Positions 15,725 through 24,061 of a stretch of DNA of 64,000 bases are shown here, piece after piece (positions within the stretch are counted from its first letter, which is position 1; every line of letters starts with the position of its first letter). The stretch lies in the NCBI GenBank assembly GCA_004556395.1, contig SFHK01000006.1, positions 1 to 64,000 of the forward strand, in the 5' to 3' direction. The notes under the pieces are model-generated. The model was not told the DNA's origin. It saw only the letters and a list, made by a program, of their open reading frames with translations, and did not search any database. A program made the position numbers and the translations under genes. The DNA is from Clostridiales bacterium. GTDB taxonomy: Bacteria > Bacillota > Clostridia > Christensenellales > Aristaeellaceae.

Positions 15725-15826
15725 TTTGAAAGGTTTCATATACAGTGAAATTCCGATAAATTTGACGGTGAAAAAATGCGGGATGATGAAATATGCGCGG
15801 AAAAGCCGAATTTTCGTCCTTTCTGG

Positions 15827-15856
15827 TTTACACAAAAATTCATTCTGTGGTAAAAT
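15827..15856 (+). promoter_or_regulatory. Promoter of the AraC-type regulator
   Basis: TTTACA (15827-15832), 18-nt spacer, TAAAAT (15851-15856). The stretch 15725-15826 between the divergent promoters is AT-rich and is the natural place for the regulator to bind; I see no clear repeat in it. Confidence 0.65.
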
Positions 15857-15894
15857 AAACGCCGGTATGATGAAACGGCGGGAGGCGATGAACG

Positions 15895-18090
15895 ATGCGG
15901 AGAAGCGTGTTTTTGCGCTGCCTGCTGTTTTATCTGCTGTTTCTGCTCGTGCTGATGGGCATGTACGTGCCGCTGTACCGGCTGAACCTGAACATGATCA
16001 CCGAAAAGAGTGTGCAGGTCAGCGAGACGATGCTGTACAGCCGTCTGAAGCAGTTTGAATACGAGTTGAGCCAGACGCGCACGCTCTCCACGCGGCTGTC
16101 CGGCACCGCGGCGCTTACGCAGCTTTCGCACATTTCGGTTCCGCCCACGGGCAAGGATGTGTACAAGGCCTACAATGCGCTGGGAACCTATGCCACGCTC
16201 ACGTCGCTGCTGCCCGCGGGCATGACGGCGGGCATGTACCTTTCCAACGGCGTGGCCATGGTGGGTGAGTATCTGTTCTATACAATGGAAGAGATGTATC
16301 AGTTCGCGTCCGACAGCCGGTTCGAAACGCATGCGCAGTGGCGGGCGTTCGTGAACGATTTCACCGGCCCCAGCTGCCTGTTCGCGGAGCGGCAGATCAC
16401 CATGATGGATCGCACGTTCCCGGCGCTGGAGTACGCCGTGCGCATGCCGCTTACGTCGAATTCCAGCAGCAAGCTGCTGTTTGTGTTCATCACCGGCGAA
16501 TCCGTGCATGAGCTTCTGTCGCTGACGGATTTATATCCCGACACCGTTCTGCGCCTGTATGACGGAAACGGCGCGCTGCTGCTCGGCCGCGGCGACGAAG
16601 GCGGGCAGGCGTATACGTGGATTTCCGCGGCGATTCACGCCGGCTACAGCCTGTCGGTGGAGCTGGGCGTTCCCACAAGGGTGTTCAGCGCGCAGCTGAA
16701 GCGGTTCACGTATGTGTACGGCGCGTTCATCCTGTGCTATCTGGTGATCGGCGCGTGTCTGGCGGTGTTCCTCTCCTACCGAAGCTCCCGCCCCATCATG
16801 CGCATTCTGGGCACGGTCATGGGATACATGCCGCAGGAACGGCTGCCCCGGCAGCTTTTGCGGCACCAGAACGCGTATCAGTATCTGGACAGCTTCGTGC
16901 ACGGCGCGCAGAACCGGTTTAAGGATTATGAGGATCTGCTCACGTCGCAGGAAAAAGAGCTGCGCCGACACACGTTTCAGGCGCTTCTGCGCAACACGCA
17001 GATCGATGGCGTGGAGCTTTCGCGCGCGGAGCGCTATCTGGCCAATTTCCCGTCCGACTACCGGCTGATTCATATCGCGCTCACGTTTGAGGGCGAAATG
17101 GATTTGGAGCGGTATTCGTCATTGCAGGTGGTGCTGCTGTCCATCGTGAACAAGGAGCTTCCCTGCGCAATCGCGCAGTTCATGGGAAGCAGCCTGTTCG
17201 CCGTGATCGACGCGAACCTGTCGCGCGAGACGCTGGAAAGCGCGCTTCTGCGCGTGCGCGCCGCCATCGACCGCACGGACAGCGTGCGCAGCCGCATCGT
17301 CGCCGGAAGCGCCATGAGCGGCGTCGAGACGCTGGGTCAGGCGCGCAAGCGCACGCAGATTCTGCTGCGCTCCACGATGAATCCCATGATTTACGCCGAC
17401 GACTGGGCGTGGGACGCGTCCGCGCTGAACGCCGCGGGCGTATTGCAGAGCACGCAGCGGTTCTATCACTGTCTGGTCAATGCCGACGCGGACGGCGCGG
17501 CCGCCATCCTGCGCGACACCGCGCGCTCCGCGGGGCAGGCCGGCGTGCTGACGGAAAGCTGCGCGGCGTACCTGTTCTATTCGTTCTTAGGGCCGGTCAT
17601 CCGCCTGCGGGACGAAATGGGCAAGATGGGCGTGGCCGAGGGCGCGCTGCCGGAGTTCGACCCAACCGCGAACGTGGAAACGCTGTTCGCGCCGATCGAA
17701 ACATATGTCCGCTGGGCGGCGGGGCTGATTCAGGCGAGCCGCGAGCGCGAGACCAACGAGATTTCCGGCCGCGTGGTTTCGTTTGTGGACGAGAACCTGT
17801 CGGACAGCGAGCTGTGCGCGGCTTCCGCGGCTGCGCAGCTGGGCATGACCGAAAACGAGGTCAAGAAGGCCATGCTGCGCGCCACGGGCAAAACGTTCTT
17901 TGATTATATCGATACCGAGCGCATGCGCCGGGTGAAGGAAGCGCTGCTTACGACGGAGCTTTCCGTGAGCGAGATCATGGCGCAGTGCGGCTACCATTCG
18001 CTCAACACGCTGTATAAGGCGTTCAAGCGCACCTACGGCGTGTCGCCCAAACAGATGCGCGAGCAGATGAAAAAGGAGAAGATGGAATGA
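15895..18090 (+). CDS. Membrane-anchored AraC-family regulator (YesS/Cache type)
   Basis: 731 aa. Helix at 6-26, a long extracytoplasmic sensor (about 30-270), a second helix (about 277-300, FILCYLVIGACLAVFLSY), a cytoplasmic middle part and a C-terminal double helix-turn-helix (about 640-725: SVSEIMAQCGYHSLNTLYKAFKR, then YGVSPKQMR). The domain order matches clostridial regulators that sit beside LplABC-type importers and sense sugar or binding protein outside. Start ATG after GGGAGG. The stop overlaps the next start (ATGA), so esterase and isomerase genes share its transcript. Confidence 0.92.
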   Translation: MRRSVFLRCLLFYLLFLLVLMGMYVPLYRLNLNMITEKSVQVSETMLYSRLKQFEYELSQTRTLSTRLSGTAALTQLSHISVPPTGKDVYKAYNALGTYATLTSLLPAGMTAGMYLSNGVAMVGEYLFYTMEEMYQFASDSRFETHAQWRAFVNDFTGPSCLFAERQITMMDRTFPALEYAVRMPLTSNSSSKLLFVFITGESVHELLSLTDLYPDTVLRLYDGNGALLLGRGDEGGQAYTWISAAIHAGYSLSVELGVPTRVFSAQLKRFTYVYGAFILCYLVIGACLAVFLSYRSSRPIMRILGTVMGYMPQERLPRQLLRHQNAYQYLDSFVHGAQNRFKDYEDLLTSQEKELRRHTFQALLRNTQIDGVELSRAERYLANFPSDYRLIHIALTFEGEMDLERYSSLQVVLLSIVNKELPCAIAQFMGSSLFAVIDANLSRETLESALLRVRAAIDRTDSVRSRIVAGSAMSGVETLGQARKRTQILLRSTMNPMIYADDWAWDASALNAAGVLQSTQRFYHCLVNADADGAAAILRDTARSAGQAGVLTESCAAYLFYSFLGPVIRLRDEMGKMGVAEGALPEFDPTANVETLFAPIETYVRWAAGLIQASRERETNEISGRVVSFVDENLSDSELCAASAAAQLGMTENEVKKAMLRATGKTFFDYIDTERMRRVKEALLTTELSVSEIMAQCGYHSLNTLYKAFKRTYGVSPKQMREQMKKEKME

Positions 18091-18857
18091 ACGCGTTTTT
18101 GATGGTGGGACAGTCCAATATGTCGGGCCGCGGCGGCCTGAAGGAGCTTCCGGACATTTCCAACCCGCATGTGCGGGTGTGGCGCGGCGAGGGCTGGGAA
18201 ACGGCGGTGGAGCCCGTCGTGCGCGACAAGCCCGCGATTGCCGCCGCGGGCATGGGACCCGCGTTCGGAACGAGCGTGTACATGATGACGGGCGAGGACG
18301 TCGGCCTGATTCCCTGCTCGCTGGGCGGCTCCCGTCTGCGGGAATGGCAGCCGGGCGAAAGGCTGTTTGAAGCCGCGGTGGCCGAAACGGCGAAGGCGCT
18401 CAAAAGCGGCGCGCGGCTGGCGGGCATCCTGTGGCATCAGGGCGAGAGCGACAGCAAGGAGGTCGAGTCGGCGCTGACCTACGCGAAGCGGCTTCGCGTC
18501 ATCATGGCCGCGCTGATCGCCCGCATCCGCGAAGCGGCGGAAACGGCGGGCATAGCGGAGCGCGTGTGCGCGCCGCTGCCAGTGCTGGTCGGGGAGCTGG
18601 GCGAATATCTGGACGGCAACGCCGACAGCCTGTATCATCGGGAAATCAACGCGCAGCTGGCCGAGTTCGCCGCGCTGCGCCCCGAATACGCGCTGGTGCG
18701 TGCGCGCGACCTGCCCGACCGCGGCGACCGGCTGCACTTCTCGGCGCACGCGCAAAGACGGCTGGGCATTCGCTATGCCTGCGCGTGGATGGACACGGTG
18801 GCGGCGCTTTCGCCGCGCGCGGAAATCTGCGCGCCCGTGAAGGCCGAATATGTGTGA
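18087..18857 (+). CDS. SGNH/CE6-type carbohydrate esterase (SASA family)
   Basis: 256 aa. Block I GQSNMSGRG (Ser nucleophile about residue 10) and WHQGESD (about 115-121) are the signatures of sialate O-acetylesterase/CE6 acetyl-xylan esterases; catalytic His likely in GDRLHFSAHAQ (about 213-221). No signal peptide, so it acts in the cytoplasm on imported acetylated sugars. Overlaps the regulator gene by 4 nt. Substrate unknown: acetylated xylo- or pectic oligosaccharides are both plausible. Confidence 0.88.
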   Translation: MNAFLMVGQSNMSGRGGLKELPDISNPHVRVWRGEGWETAVEPVVRDKPAIAAAGMGPAFGTSVYMMTGEDVGLIPCSLGGSRLREWQPGERLFEAAVAETAKALKSGARLAGILWHQGESDSKEVESALTYAKRLRVIMAALIARIREAAETAGIAERVCAPLPVLVGELGEYLDGNADSLYHREINAQLAEFAALRPEYALVRARDLPDRGDRLHFSAHAQRRLGIRYACAWMDTVAALSPRAEICAPVKAEYV

Positions 18858-18873
18858 GCGGAGGAAATCGGGC

Positions 18874-19734
18874 ATGAAGGCGTGCGTCACCTCGCGCATT
18901 CTGAACCGCCGCGCGGACGGAACGCCGGTTCCGTTCACGGAGGTGATTTCCTTCGCGAAGGAAGCGGGCTTTGAGGAGTTTGACATGACCCTGCCTGCTC
19001 GTCTGTACCGGCAGGCGGATTGGGAGCGGGAGCTGGACGCGCGCGGCGAAGCGCTGGCGAAGGCGGGCATGCGCGTGAAATACGTCCATCTTCCCTATGA
19101 CTATCCCGCCGCCGACGATGCGGAAGGCTGGGCGCGCTACGATGAAGCCGTGCGCCGCGGCGTCGACTGGACGCGGCGATACGGCGCGGACTGCGCGGCC
19201 ATTCATCCCCGCACGTTCATGACGGAGGACTACGACCTGGAACGGGAATACGAGGACGCGCTTGCGTTCCTGCGCCCGTTCTGCGAATACGCCCACGGCG
19301 CGGATGTGGTGCTGGCGATTGAGATCATGCGCGGCGCGGGTCGAAGCGCGCCCGCGCGGATTCGCCGCTTCGGCACGGACACCGGCGACCTGATTCGCAT
19401 GGCGGACGCGCTGGACGAGGGAATTTGCTGGGATACCGGGCACGCGCAGATTTCCATGCAGGATCCCTGCCGTTCGATTTTTCGCGTCGGCAGGCGGCTG
19501 CGCATGGTGCACATCAACGATAATTTCGGCGAGGACGACGTGCATCTGGCGCCGTTCCTCGGAAATCTCCCGTGGGACGACGTGCTCCGCGCGCTGCGCG
19601 AGGTGGGCTATGCCGGCAGCATGAACGTCGAAGTGAGCTGCAGCCGACTGCCCGAAGCGCTCCGAAAGCCGTACGCCGCCTACATGGGCGCGGCCTGTCG
19701 GTATCTGATTGATCGATTTGAAGGAAAAAACTGA
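18874..19734 (+). CDS. Sugar phosphate isomerase/epimerase-like TIM barrel protein
   Basis: 286 aa. Start ATG 18874 (MKACVTSRIL) with GCGGAGG upstream. AP-endonuclease-2/xylose-isomerase-like barrel; metal ligands suggested by AIHPRTF, AIEIMR, WDTGHAQI and VHINDNFGEDDVH. The family covers many sugar isomerases and epimerases, so the exact reaction is unknown. Last gene of the regulator-esterase-isomerase unit, followed by a terminator; probably processes a sugar brought in by the divergent transporter. Confidence 0.85.
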   Translation: MKACVTSRILNRRADGTPVPFTEVISFAKEAGFEEFDMTLPARLYRQADWERELDARGEALAKAGMRVKYVHLPYDYPAADDAEGWARYDEAVRRGVDWTRRYGADCAAIHPRTFMTEDYDLEREYEDALAFLRPFCEYAHGADVVLAIEIMRGAGRSAPARIRRFGTDTGDLIRMADALDEGICWDTGHAQISMQDPCRSIFRVGRRLRMVHINDNFGEDDVHLAPFLGNLPWDDVLRALREVGYAGSMNVEVSCSRLPEALRKPYAAYMGAACRYLIDRFEGKN

Positions 19735-19745
19735 ATTCCAGCGAG

Positions 19746-19774
19746 AAACGTCTTCCTTTCCGGAGGACGTTTTT
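19746..19774 (+). terminator. Terminator after the isomerase-like gene
   Basis: 11-bp stem AAACGTCTTCC (19746-19756) with GGAGGACGTTT (19762-19772), one wobble, ending in TTTTT. Confidence 0.88.
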
Positions 19775-19886
19775 GCGTATCGGCAAAACATGCCAAGAAA
19801 ATGCAAAAATAGTTGCGGAAATACTGGCAAATTACGCTGAAATATGATAGAATATAACACGAAAAAACACCAAGGGAGGAACAGCA

Positions 19887-20435
19887 ATGAGCGAGCTTGT
19901 CGGACAGGAAACCGGACGGCGCTGGGTGGAAGCGCTTTATCGCGAGAATTACGAGGTCGTGCGGCGCTTGGCGCGTTCGCTGCTGACCGGAAACTTGAAA
20001 TCCATGGCCGAGGACGTGGCGCAGGAGGTATTTGTGGACGCGCAGGAGCAGCAGGAAGCGCTGAAGCGGCACCCGAACGTGCGCGGCTGGCTGATGCTGA
20101 CGACGAAGTACAAGTGCTTCAATCTTCTGCGCACGCGCAAGAAGGTGCAGGTGATCTATATCGACGACGAGGAAATGGAGCGCATCGAGGACGAGCATTG
20201 CGCGTGGCAATTACAGGCCGCGCTGGAAACGCCCCGTTCCCGCGAGGATGTGGACAGAGCCCTGCAGGAGAATCTGTCGCCGCGCGAACAGACGCTGTTT
20301 CACCAGCACTATGAAGAGCACATCGATTGCGAGCAGCTTGCCGCGCGCTACGGCGTGGGCAGGGAAGCCATGCGGCTTCGCATTTACCGCGTCGAGCGGC
20401 ACGCCCGAAGCGTGATTCATTCCGTATTCCGGTAG
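19887..20435 (+). CDS. RNA polymerase sigma factor, ECF-like sigma-70 family
   Basis: 182 aa. Region 2 at about 14-80 (YRENYEVVRRLARSLL, AEDVAQEVFVDA, WLMLTTKYKCFNLLRTRKK) and region 4 at about 125-178 (LSPREQTLFHQHYEEHIDCEQLAARYGVGREAMRLRIYR, core CEQLAARYGVG). The usual ECF length. Start ATG after GGGAGGA. It heads a run of same-strand envelope redox genes (20535-25469); no anti-sigma gene is next to it, unless one of the membrane proteins serves. A possible -10 TAGAAT lies at 19848-19853. Confidence 0.9.
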   Translation: MSELVGQETGRRWVEALYRENYEVVRRLARSLLTGNLKSMAEDVAQEVFVDAQEQQEALKRHPNVRGWLMLTTKYKCFNLLRTRKKVQVIYIDDEEMERIEDEHCAWQLQAALETPRSREDVDRALQENLSPREQTLFHQHYEEHIDCEQLAARYGVGREAMRLRIYRVERHARSVIHSVFR

Positions 20436-20534
20436 GGTACGGCATATGTTTCCTTCCGCATGGAACTTTTTTGAAGAACGACGCACCAAATAAGTGGGCT
20501 TTCCCAAAACGATCCCTGCGGAGGTGAAACGAAA

Positions 20535-21257
20535 ATGAAAAGGCTTTTTGCAATGGCGCTCGCGTGCATGCTGGCGCTGACGGCGCCTGTCTGCGCGTGC
20601 GCGGAGGGTGCGGAAACCGACTGGTATACGCTGGAAGAGGGAAACACGGCCATCACCGTGCGCCTGCCCGGCAACACGAAGTTCGGTCTGGACTGGAAAT
20701 GCGAAATTTCCGCGCCCGAGGTCATGGAGCAGACGGGCGAGGAGCAGCTTCTGGGCGAAAGCGAGGGCGTGGCGGGCACGCCGTTCACGCGCGTGTTCCG
20801 TTTCACTGCGAGAGCCGGTCAGAGCGGCGCGGTCAGCCTGATTTTCCGCTATGCGGACGCGGACGAGCTTGAAACCGTGCGCACGTTCGTACTGGAAACG
20901 GTGGCAGATGAAACCGGCGCGATTGCGCTGAACTCCGTTTTCGAGCAGCAGCCGTATGTCGACTGGTGCGAGACGGACGGCGACACCGTGACCGTATATC
21001 TGCCCGCCGGGTGCGAATGGAGCTATGAGGTGCTCGACCCACAGGCGCTCGCGCCCGCGCAGGAGCGCATGGAGGAGGACGGCGGCATGGCGGTTTCCTT
21101 CCGCCTTGCGGAGGGCGCGCCCGAGAACATCGAGCTGGTCGTAACCTGCACGGAGCCCGAAAGCCGCGCGCTGCGCATGCGCACGATTACGCTGCGGGCG
21201 GAAAAGGGCGCTCCGCTCTTTGTGGAGCGCGTAAGCGAATTGAGAATGTTTGAATAA
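20535..21257 (+). CDS. Secreted protein with chagasin (I42)-like domain
   Basis: 240 aa. Signal peptide to about residue 23 (LTAPVCACAEG; the Cys at 20 and 22 do not form a proper lipobox). Residues 36-120 follow the chagasin inhibitor layout: ITVRLPGNTKFGLDW (where NPTTG is expected), the loop around EGVAGTPF, then FRFTARAGQSGAVSLIFRY. The RPW loop of true cysteine-protease inhibitors is missing, so inhibition is doubtful. The rest is a second beta domain. Follows the sigma gene by about 100 nt and precedes the TlpA gene by 18 nt. Function inferred only from fold. Confidence 0.6.
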   Translation: MKRLFAMALACMLALTAPVCACAEGAETDWYTLEEGNTAITVRLPGNTKFGLDWKCEISAPEVMEQTGEEQLLGESEGVAGTPFTRVFRFTARAGQSGAVSLIFRYADADELETVRTFVLETVADETGAIALNSVFEQQPYVDWCETDGDTVTVYLPAGCEWSYEVLDPQALAPAQERMEEDGGMAVSFRLAEGAPENIELVVTCTEPESRALRMRTITLRAEKGAPLFVERVSELRMFE

Positions 21258-21275
21258 GCATGGGAGGAAAACGGC

Positions 21276-23060
21276 ATGAAGAGATTTCTGACGTGGGCGC
21301 TGGCGCTCATATTGGCGCTGAGCCTGACGGCGTTCGCGGAGGGCGTGAACGGGTATTATCAGAAGGGCGACAAGATTGAGGACTTCGCCGCTGCGCTGTC
21401 GGACGGCACGGAGGTAACGCTGTACGGTCTGCTCGCGGAGAAGAAGGCCGTGCTGATCAACTTCTGGGCCAGCTGGTGCCAGCCCTGCCGGATGGAATTT
21501 CCGTATATGCAGAAGGCGTATTCGCAGGTTTCGGATGACATTGGCGTTCTCGCGCTGAGCGTGGAACCCACCGACACCGCCGAAACCGTGAACGCCTTGA
21601 AGGACGAGCTGGGGCTGACCACGCTGCCGATGGGTGTGGACGAGAACGGCGTGAGCGCGCGGTTCAATCTGGAAGGCGGCATCCCGTACAGCGTACTCGT
21701 GGACAGGAACGGCGTGATGTGCTTTGACGAGGTCGGCGCGATCACGGACGAGACCAAATTCCTGCGCCTGTTCGAGGCCTACGCCGCGGAGGACTACAGC
21801 GAACCGCGGCTGCTGGACGATATTCCGAAGCCGCTTCCCACAGCCGAATGGCCCTCGGTCGATGCGTTCGCGGCGGCGCTGGGCGCGCAGGAGATGCGCG
21901 TGGAGCTTCCCGAGGACGAAAGCGTGTGGCCGTTTGCGATCGGCGCAGACGGAACGGGGATTCGCTCGACCAACGGCGCGGCGCGCGGAACGACCGCCGC
22001 TTTCACCGTGAAGCTGAACGCGAACGCGGGCGAAGCGCTGGCGTTTGAATATGAAGTGGACTGCAAGCCGCTGTATCAGGGACTTCGCGTCTATGTGGAC
22101 GGCGAGCAGGCGGATGAAATCGCCGGAACGCGAAGCTGGTCGACGCGCCTTGTGAAGTTCGAAACGGATGGCGAGCACACGGTGGACTTCGCGTTCCAGC
22201 GCGACGAAATCATGGACGGCGAACCCTTCGTCGCGCTGCGCGCCTTCGAAAAGGCGGACGCGGCGCGGGTTGCCGCGCTTGAAGCCGCACGCCCGGCCGC
22301 GCCCAAAACGCTGGCGGGCGACGCGGCGACGGTCGAGGTAGCCGAGGGCGAGCTGAAGAAGGCCGTGCTTTCCGTGAAGGCGGGCGACCTGTCTGATTCG
22401 GCGGAATATGACGTGGTTCAAAACGGAACGCTCACGCTGCGCGTGCGCATCGGCGAGGATGTGAACGAGGATCTGGCGTTCGTCGTGGACGGGGACAACT
22501 ATACCATGCTGAACGAGCTGGAAACGGATGAGAACGGCTATCTGTATCCGGTGGATTTGAGCATTTCCGAGGAAGCGAGTCTGGACGGCCGCGCAATCGG
22601 CGTGTGCGCCTGCATCATCGATCGGGGTGAGGGGCTGTATCTGTCGGATGCGCTCGTGTTCCAGCCGTCCGAAACGGCGATGGACGCGCTCGCGGACGAG
22701 CTGCGCGAGCTATCGAAGCTGTACGCGGAGGACGGCGACGCGTGGACGATAGACTGGGCGTACGCCGACGGCTCGCCCAAACAGGGAACGAGCGCGGCGG
22801 CGGAAGCCACGGCGGAATACCGTATTCGCGTGACGGACGCGGATGGCAAGCCCGTGGCGGGCGCGATGGTAAAAATCTGCGACGCGGACACCTGCCGGGT
22901 GGAAACCACCGACGAAAACGGCGAGGTGCGCTTTGACGCAGCGCGGTACGCGTATGAAATTGTGATTCTGAAAGCGCCGGACGGCTTCGCGCCGAGCGCG
23001 GAGACCTTCGTGATGCCCGAAGCGGGCGGCGAAATCGAAATCCGACTGGAGGAGGCATGA
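21276..23060 (+). CDS. Secreted TlpA-like thioredoxin with C-terminal beta domains
   Basis: 594 aa. Signal peptide (1-21, LTAFAEG), TlpA/AhpC-TSA fold at about 25-165 with active site WASWCQPC (C68, C71) and cis-Pro region GGIPYSVLVD. Then a beta region (about 200-330) and a C-terminal Ig/SpaA-type domain (about 510-594: VTDADGKPVAGAMVKICDAD, TTDENGEVRF). An extracytoplasmic thiol oxidoreductase tied to the surface or to a partner by its C-terminal part. Its stop overlaps the start of the next gene (ATGA), so expression is coupled to the CXXC membrane protein. Confidence 0.88.
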   Translation: MKRFLTWALALILALSLTAFAEGVNGYYQKGDKIEDFAAALSDGTEVTLYGLLAEKKAVLINFWASWCQPCRMEFPYMQKAYSQVSDDIGVLALSVEPTDTAETVNALKDELGLTTLPMGVDENGVSARFNLEGGIPYSVLVDRNGVMCFDEVGAITDETKFLRLFEAYAAEDYSEPRLLDDIPKPLPTAEWPSVDAFAAALGAQEMRVELPEDESVWPFAIGADGTGIRSTNGAARGTTAAFTVKLNANAGEALAFEYEVDCKPLYQGLRVYVDGEQADEIAGTRSWSTRLVKFETDGEHTVDFAFQRDEIMDGEPFVALRAFEKADAARVAALEAARPAAPKTLAGDAATVEVAEGELKKAVLSVKAGDLSDSAEYDVVQNGTLTLRVRIGEDVNEDLAFVVDGDNYTMLNELETDENGYLYPVDLSISEEASLDGRAIGVCACIIDRGEGLYLSDALVFQPSETAMDALADELRELSKLYAEDGDAWTIDWAYADGSPKQGTSAAAEATAEYRIRVTDADGKPVAGAMVKICDADTCRVETTDENGEVRFDAARYAYEIVILKAPDGFAPSAETFVMPEAGGEIEIRLEEA

Positions 23061-24061
23061 GAAGCCGGGCAAAACTTGCGCGCGCGTCGGCATGGCTGCT
23101 GGCGCTCTCGACGCTGCTCACTGCGGGACTTTTGGCTGCGCAATGTGTACAAATCCACGAAGCGGGCGCGTTCAGCCGGGAAATCGTGCGGGCGCGCCTT
23201 GATAGTCTTGCGTGGGCGGGCGGCGTCTGGCTGGCGCTGCTGGCCGGGACGCTGCTTCTGCGGCTTCCGAACGGAAAGGAAAGCCAGCTTCGTGCGCCGA
23301 TCACGACAAGCCGTTCAACGGGAGAAGACCAGTCTCCGGTGCTCGCGGAAAACCGCGAACAGCGGACGGCGGCGCAGTCTTCGACGGAAGCCGCGGTAGA
23401 AGAAAATCCTTCTCAGCTGCTCGCGGAAAACCGCGGGCAGATGTCGACGACGCGGTCTGCAACGGAAGTCGTGTCGGAAGAAAACCGGCTTCATATACGC
23501 GATGGAAAGCGCGGACAGCGGACGGCGGCGCGATTTTCAGCGGAAGCTGTGCCGGAGGAGGTTCGGCTTCGGCTGCTTCTTATGCGCGCCGAAAAAACGG
23601 ACGCGATGCGCGCCGAAGAGCGCAGGCGGCGAATGGCGCGCGGCGCGTGCGCCGGTATCTGTGCGGGATGCGCGGCGATGGTTGCGCGCTATCTGGTAAA
23701 TCCCGCGAACTTCACGTCGCGCGAGCTTGAGCCGGTCATCGGGCGCATGCTTTGGCATATCGCGCCGTGGATATTTGTCGGGTTCGCGTGCGCAATCCTC
23801 TGTGAGTGCGTCCGCGGCCGCAGTTTCCGGCGGGAAATCGAGCTGGCGGCGCGTTCGCCGGAAAGAGCTTCCTTCAAAAACGCGCAGACGGATTCCGGTG
23901 CGTCGTGCGAGAAGAGGGCGCGTCTGGCGAAAACGGCAGCGCGCGCAGCCATGTTTGCGCTGGCGGTGGCTCTGCTTGCGCTGGGTGCGGCGAACGGCGG
24001 TATGCGCGACGTGCTGGTGAAGGCGATCAATATCTGTACGGAGTGTATCGGTCTTGGATAA
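23057..24061 (+). CDS. Membrane protein ending in a CD1871A-type CXXC peptide
   Basis: 334 aa. Two N-terminal helices (about 11-28 and 52-70), a charged repeat segment (about 80-190), helices near 195-212 and 235-255, and a C-terminal helix (about 296-316) followed by VLVKAINICTECIGLG. The end (C328-T-E-C331) matches the CD1871A family, known as a free peptide of 40-50 aa encoded beside polyferredoxins; here it is fused to a long membrane protein. The CXXC likely hands electrons or thiols to the TlpA domains. Overlaps both neighbours by a few bases. Confidence 0.7.
   Translation: MRSRAKLARASAWLLALSTLLTAGLLAAQCVQIHEAGAFSREIVRARLDSLAWAGGVWLALLAGTLLLRLPNGKESQLRAPITTSRSTGEDQSPVLAENREQRTAAQSSTEAAVEENPSQLLAENRGQMSTTRSATEVVSEENRLHIRDGKRGQRTAARFSAEAVPEEVRLRLLLMRAEKTDAMRAEERRRRMARGACAGICAGCAAMVARYLVNPANFTSRELEPVIGRMLWHIAPWIFVGFACAILCECVRGRSFRREIELAARSPERASFKNAQTDSGASCEKRARLAKTAARAAMFALAVALLALGAANGGMRDVLVKAINICTECIGLG
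23377..23586 (+). repeat. Imperfect 78-bp tandem repeats inside the CXXC membrane gene
   Basis: Units begin at 23377, 23455 and 23533 (exact 78-bp phase, 26 codons), each of the form TEAAVEEN..LLAENRGQ..TT or a diverged copy; a shorter partial copy precedes at 23313. The repeats encode a charged, probably disordered cytoplasmic loop. Confidence 0.75.

Noticed and set aside
13904..15748. 614-codon plus-strand frame opposite the solute-binding protein
   Set aside because: Codon-shadow composition; the minus-strand gene has signal peptide and family motifs.
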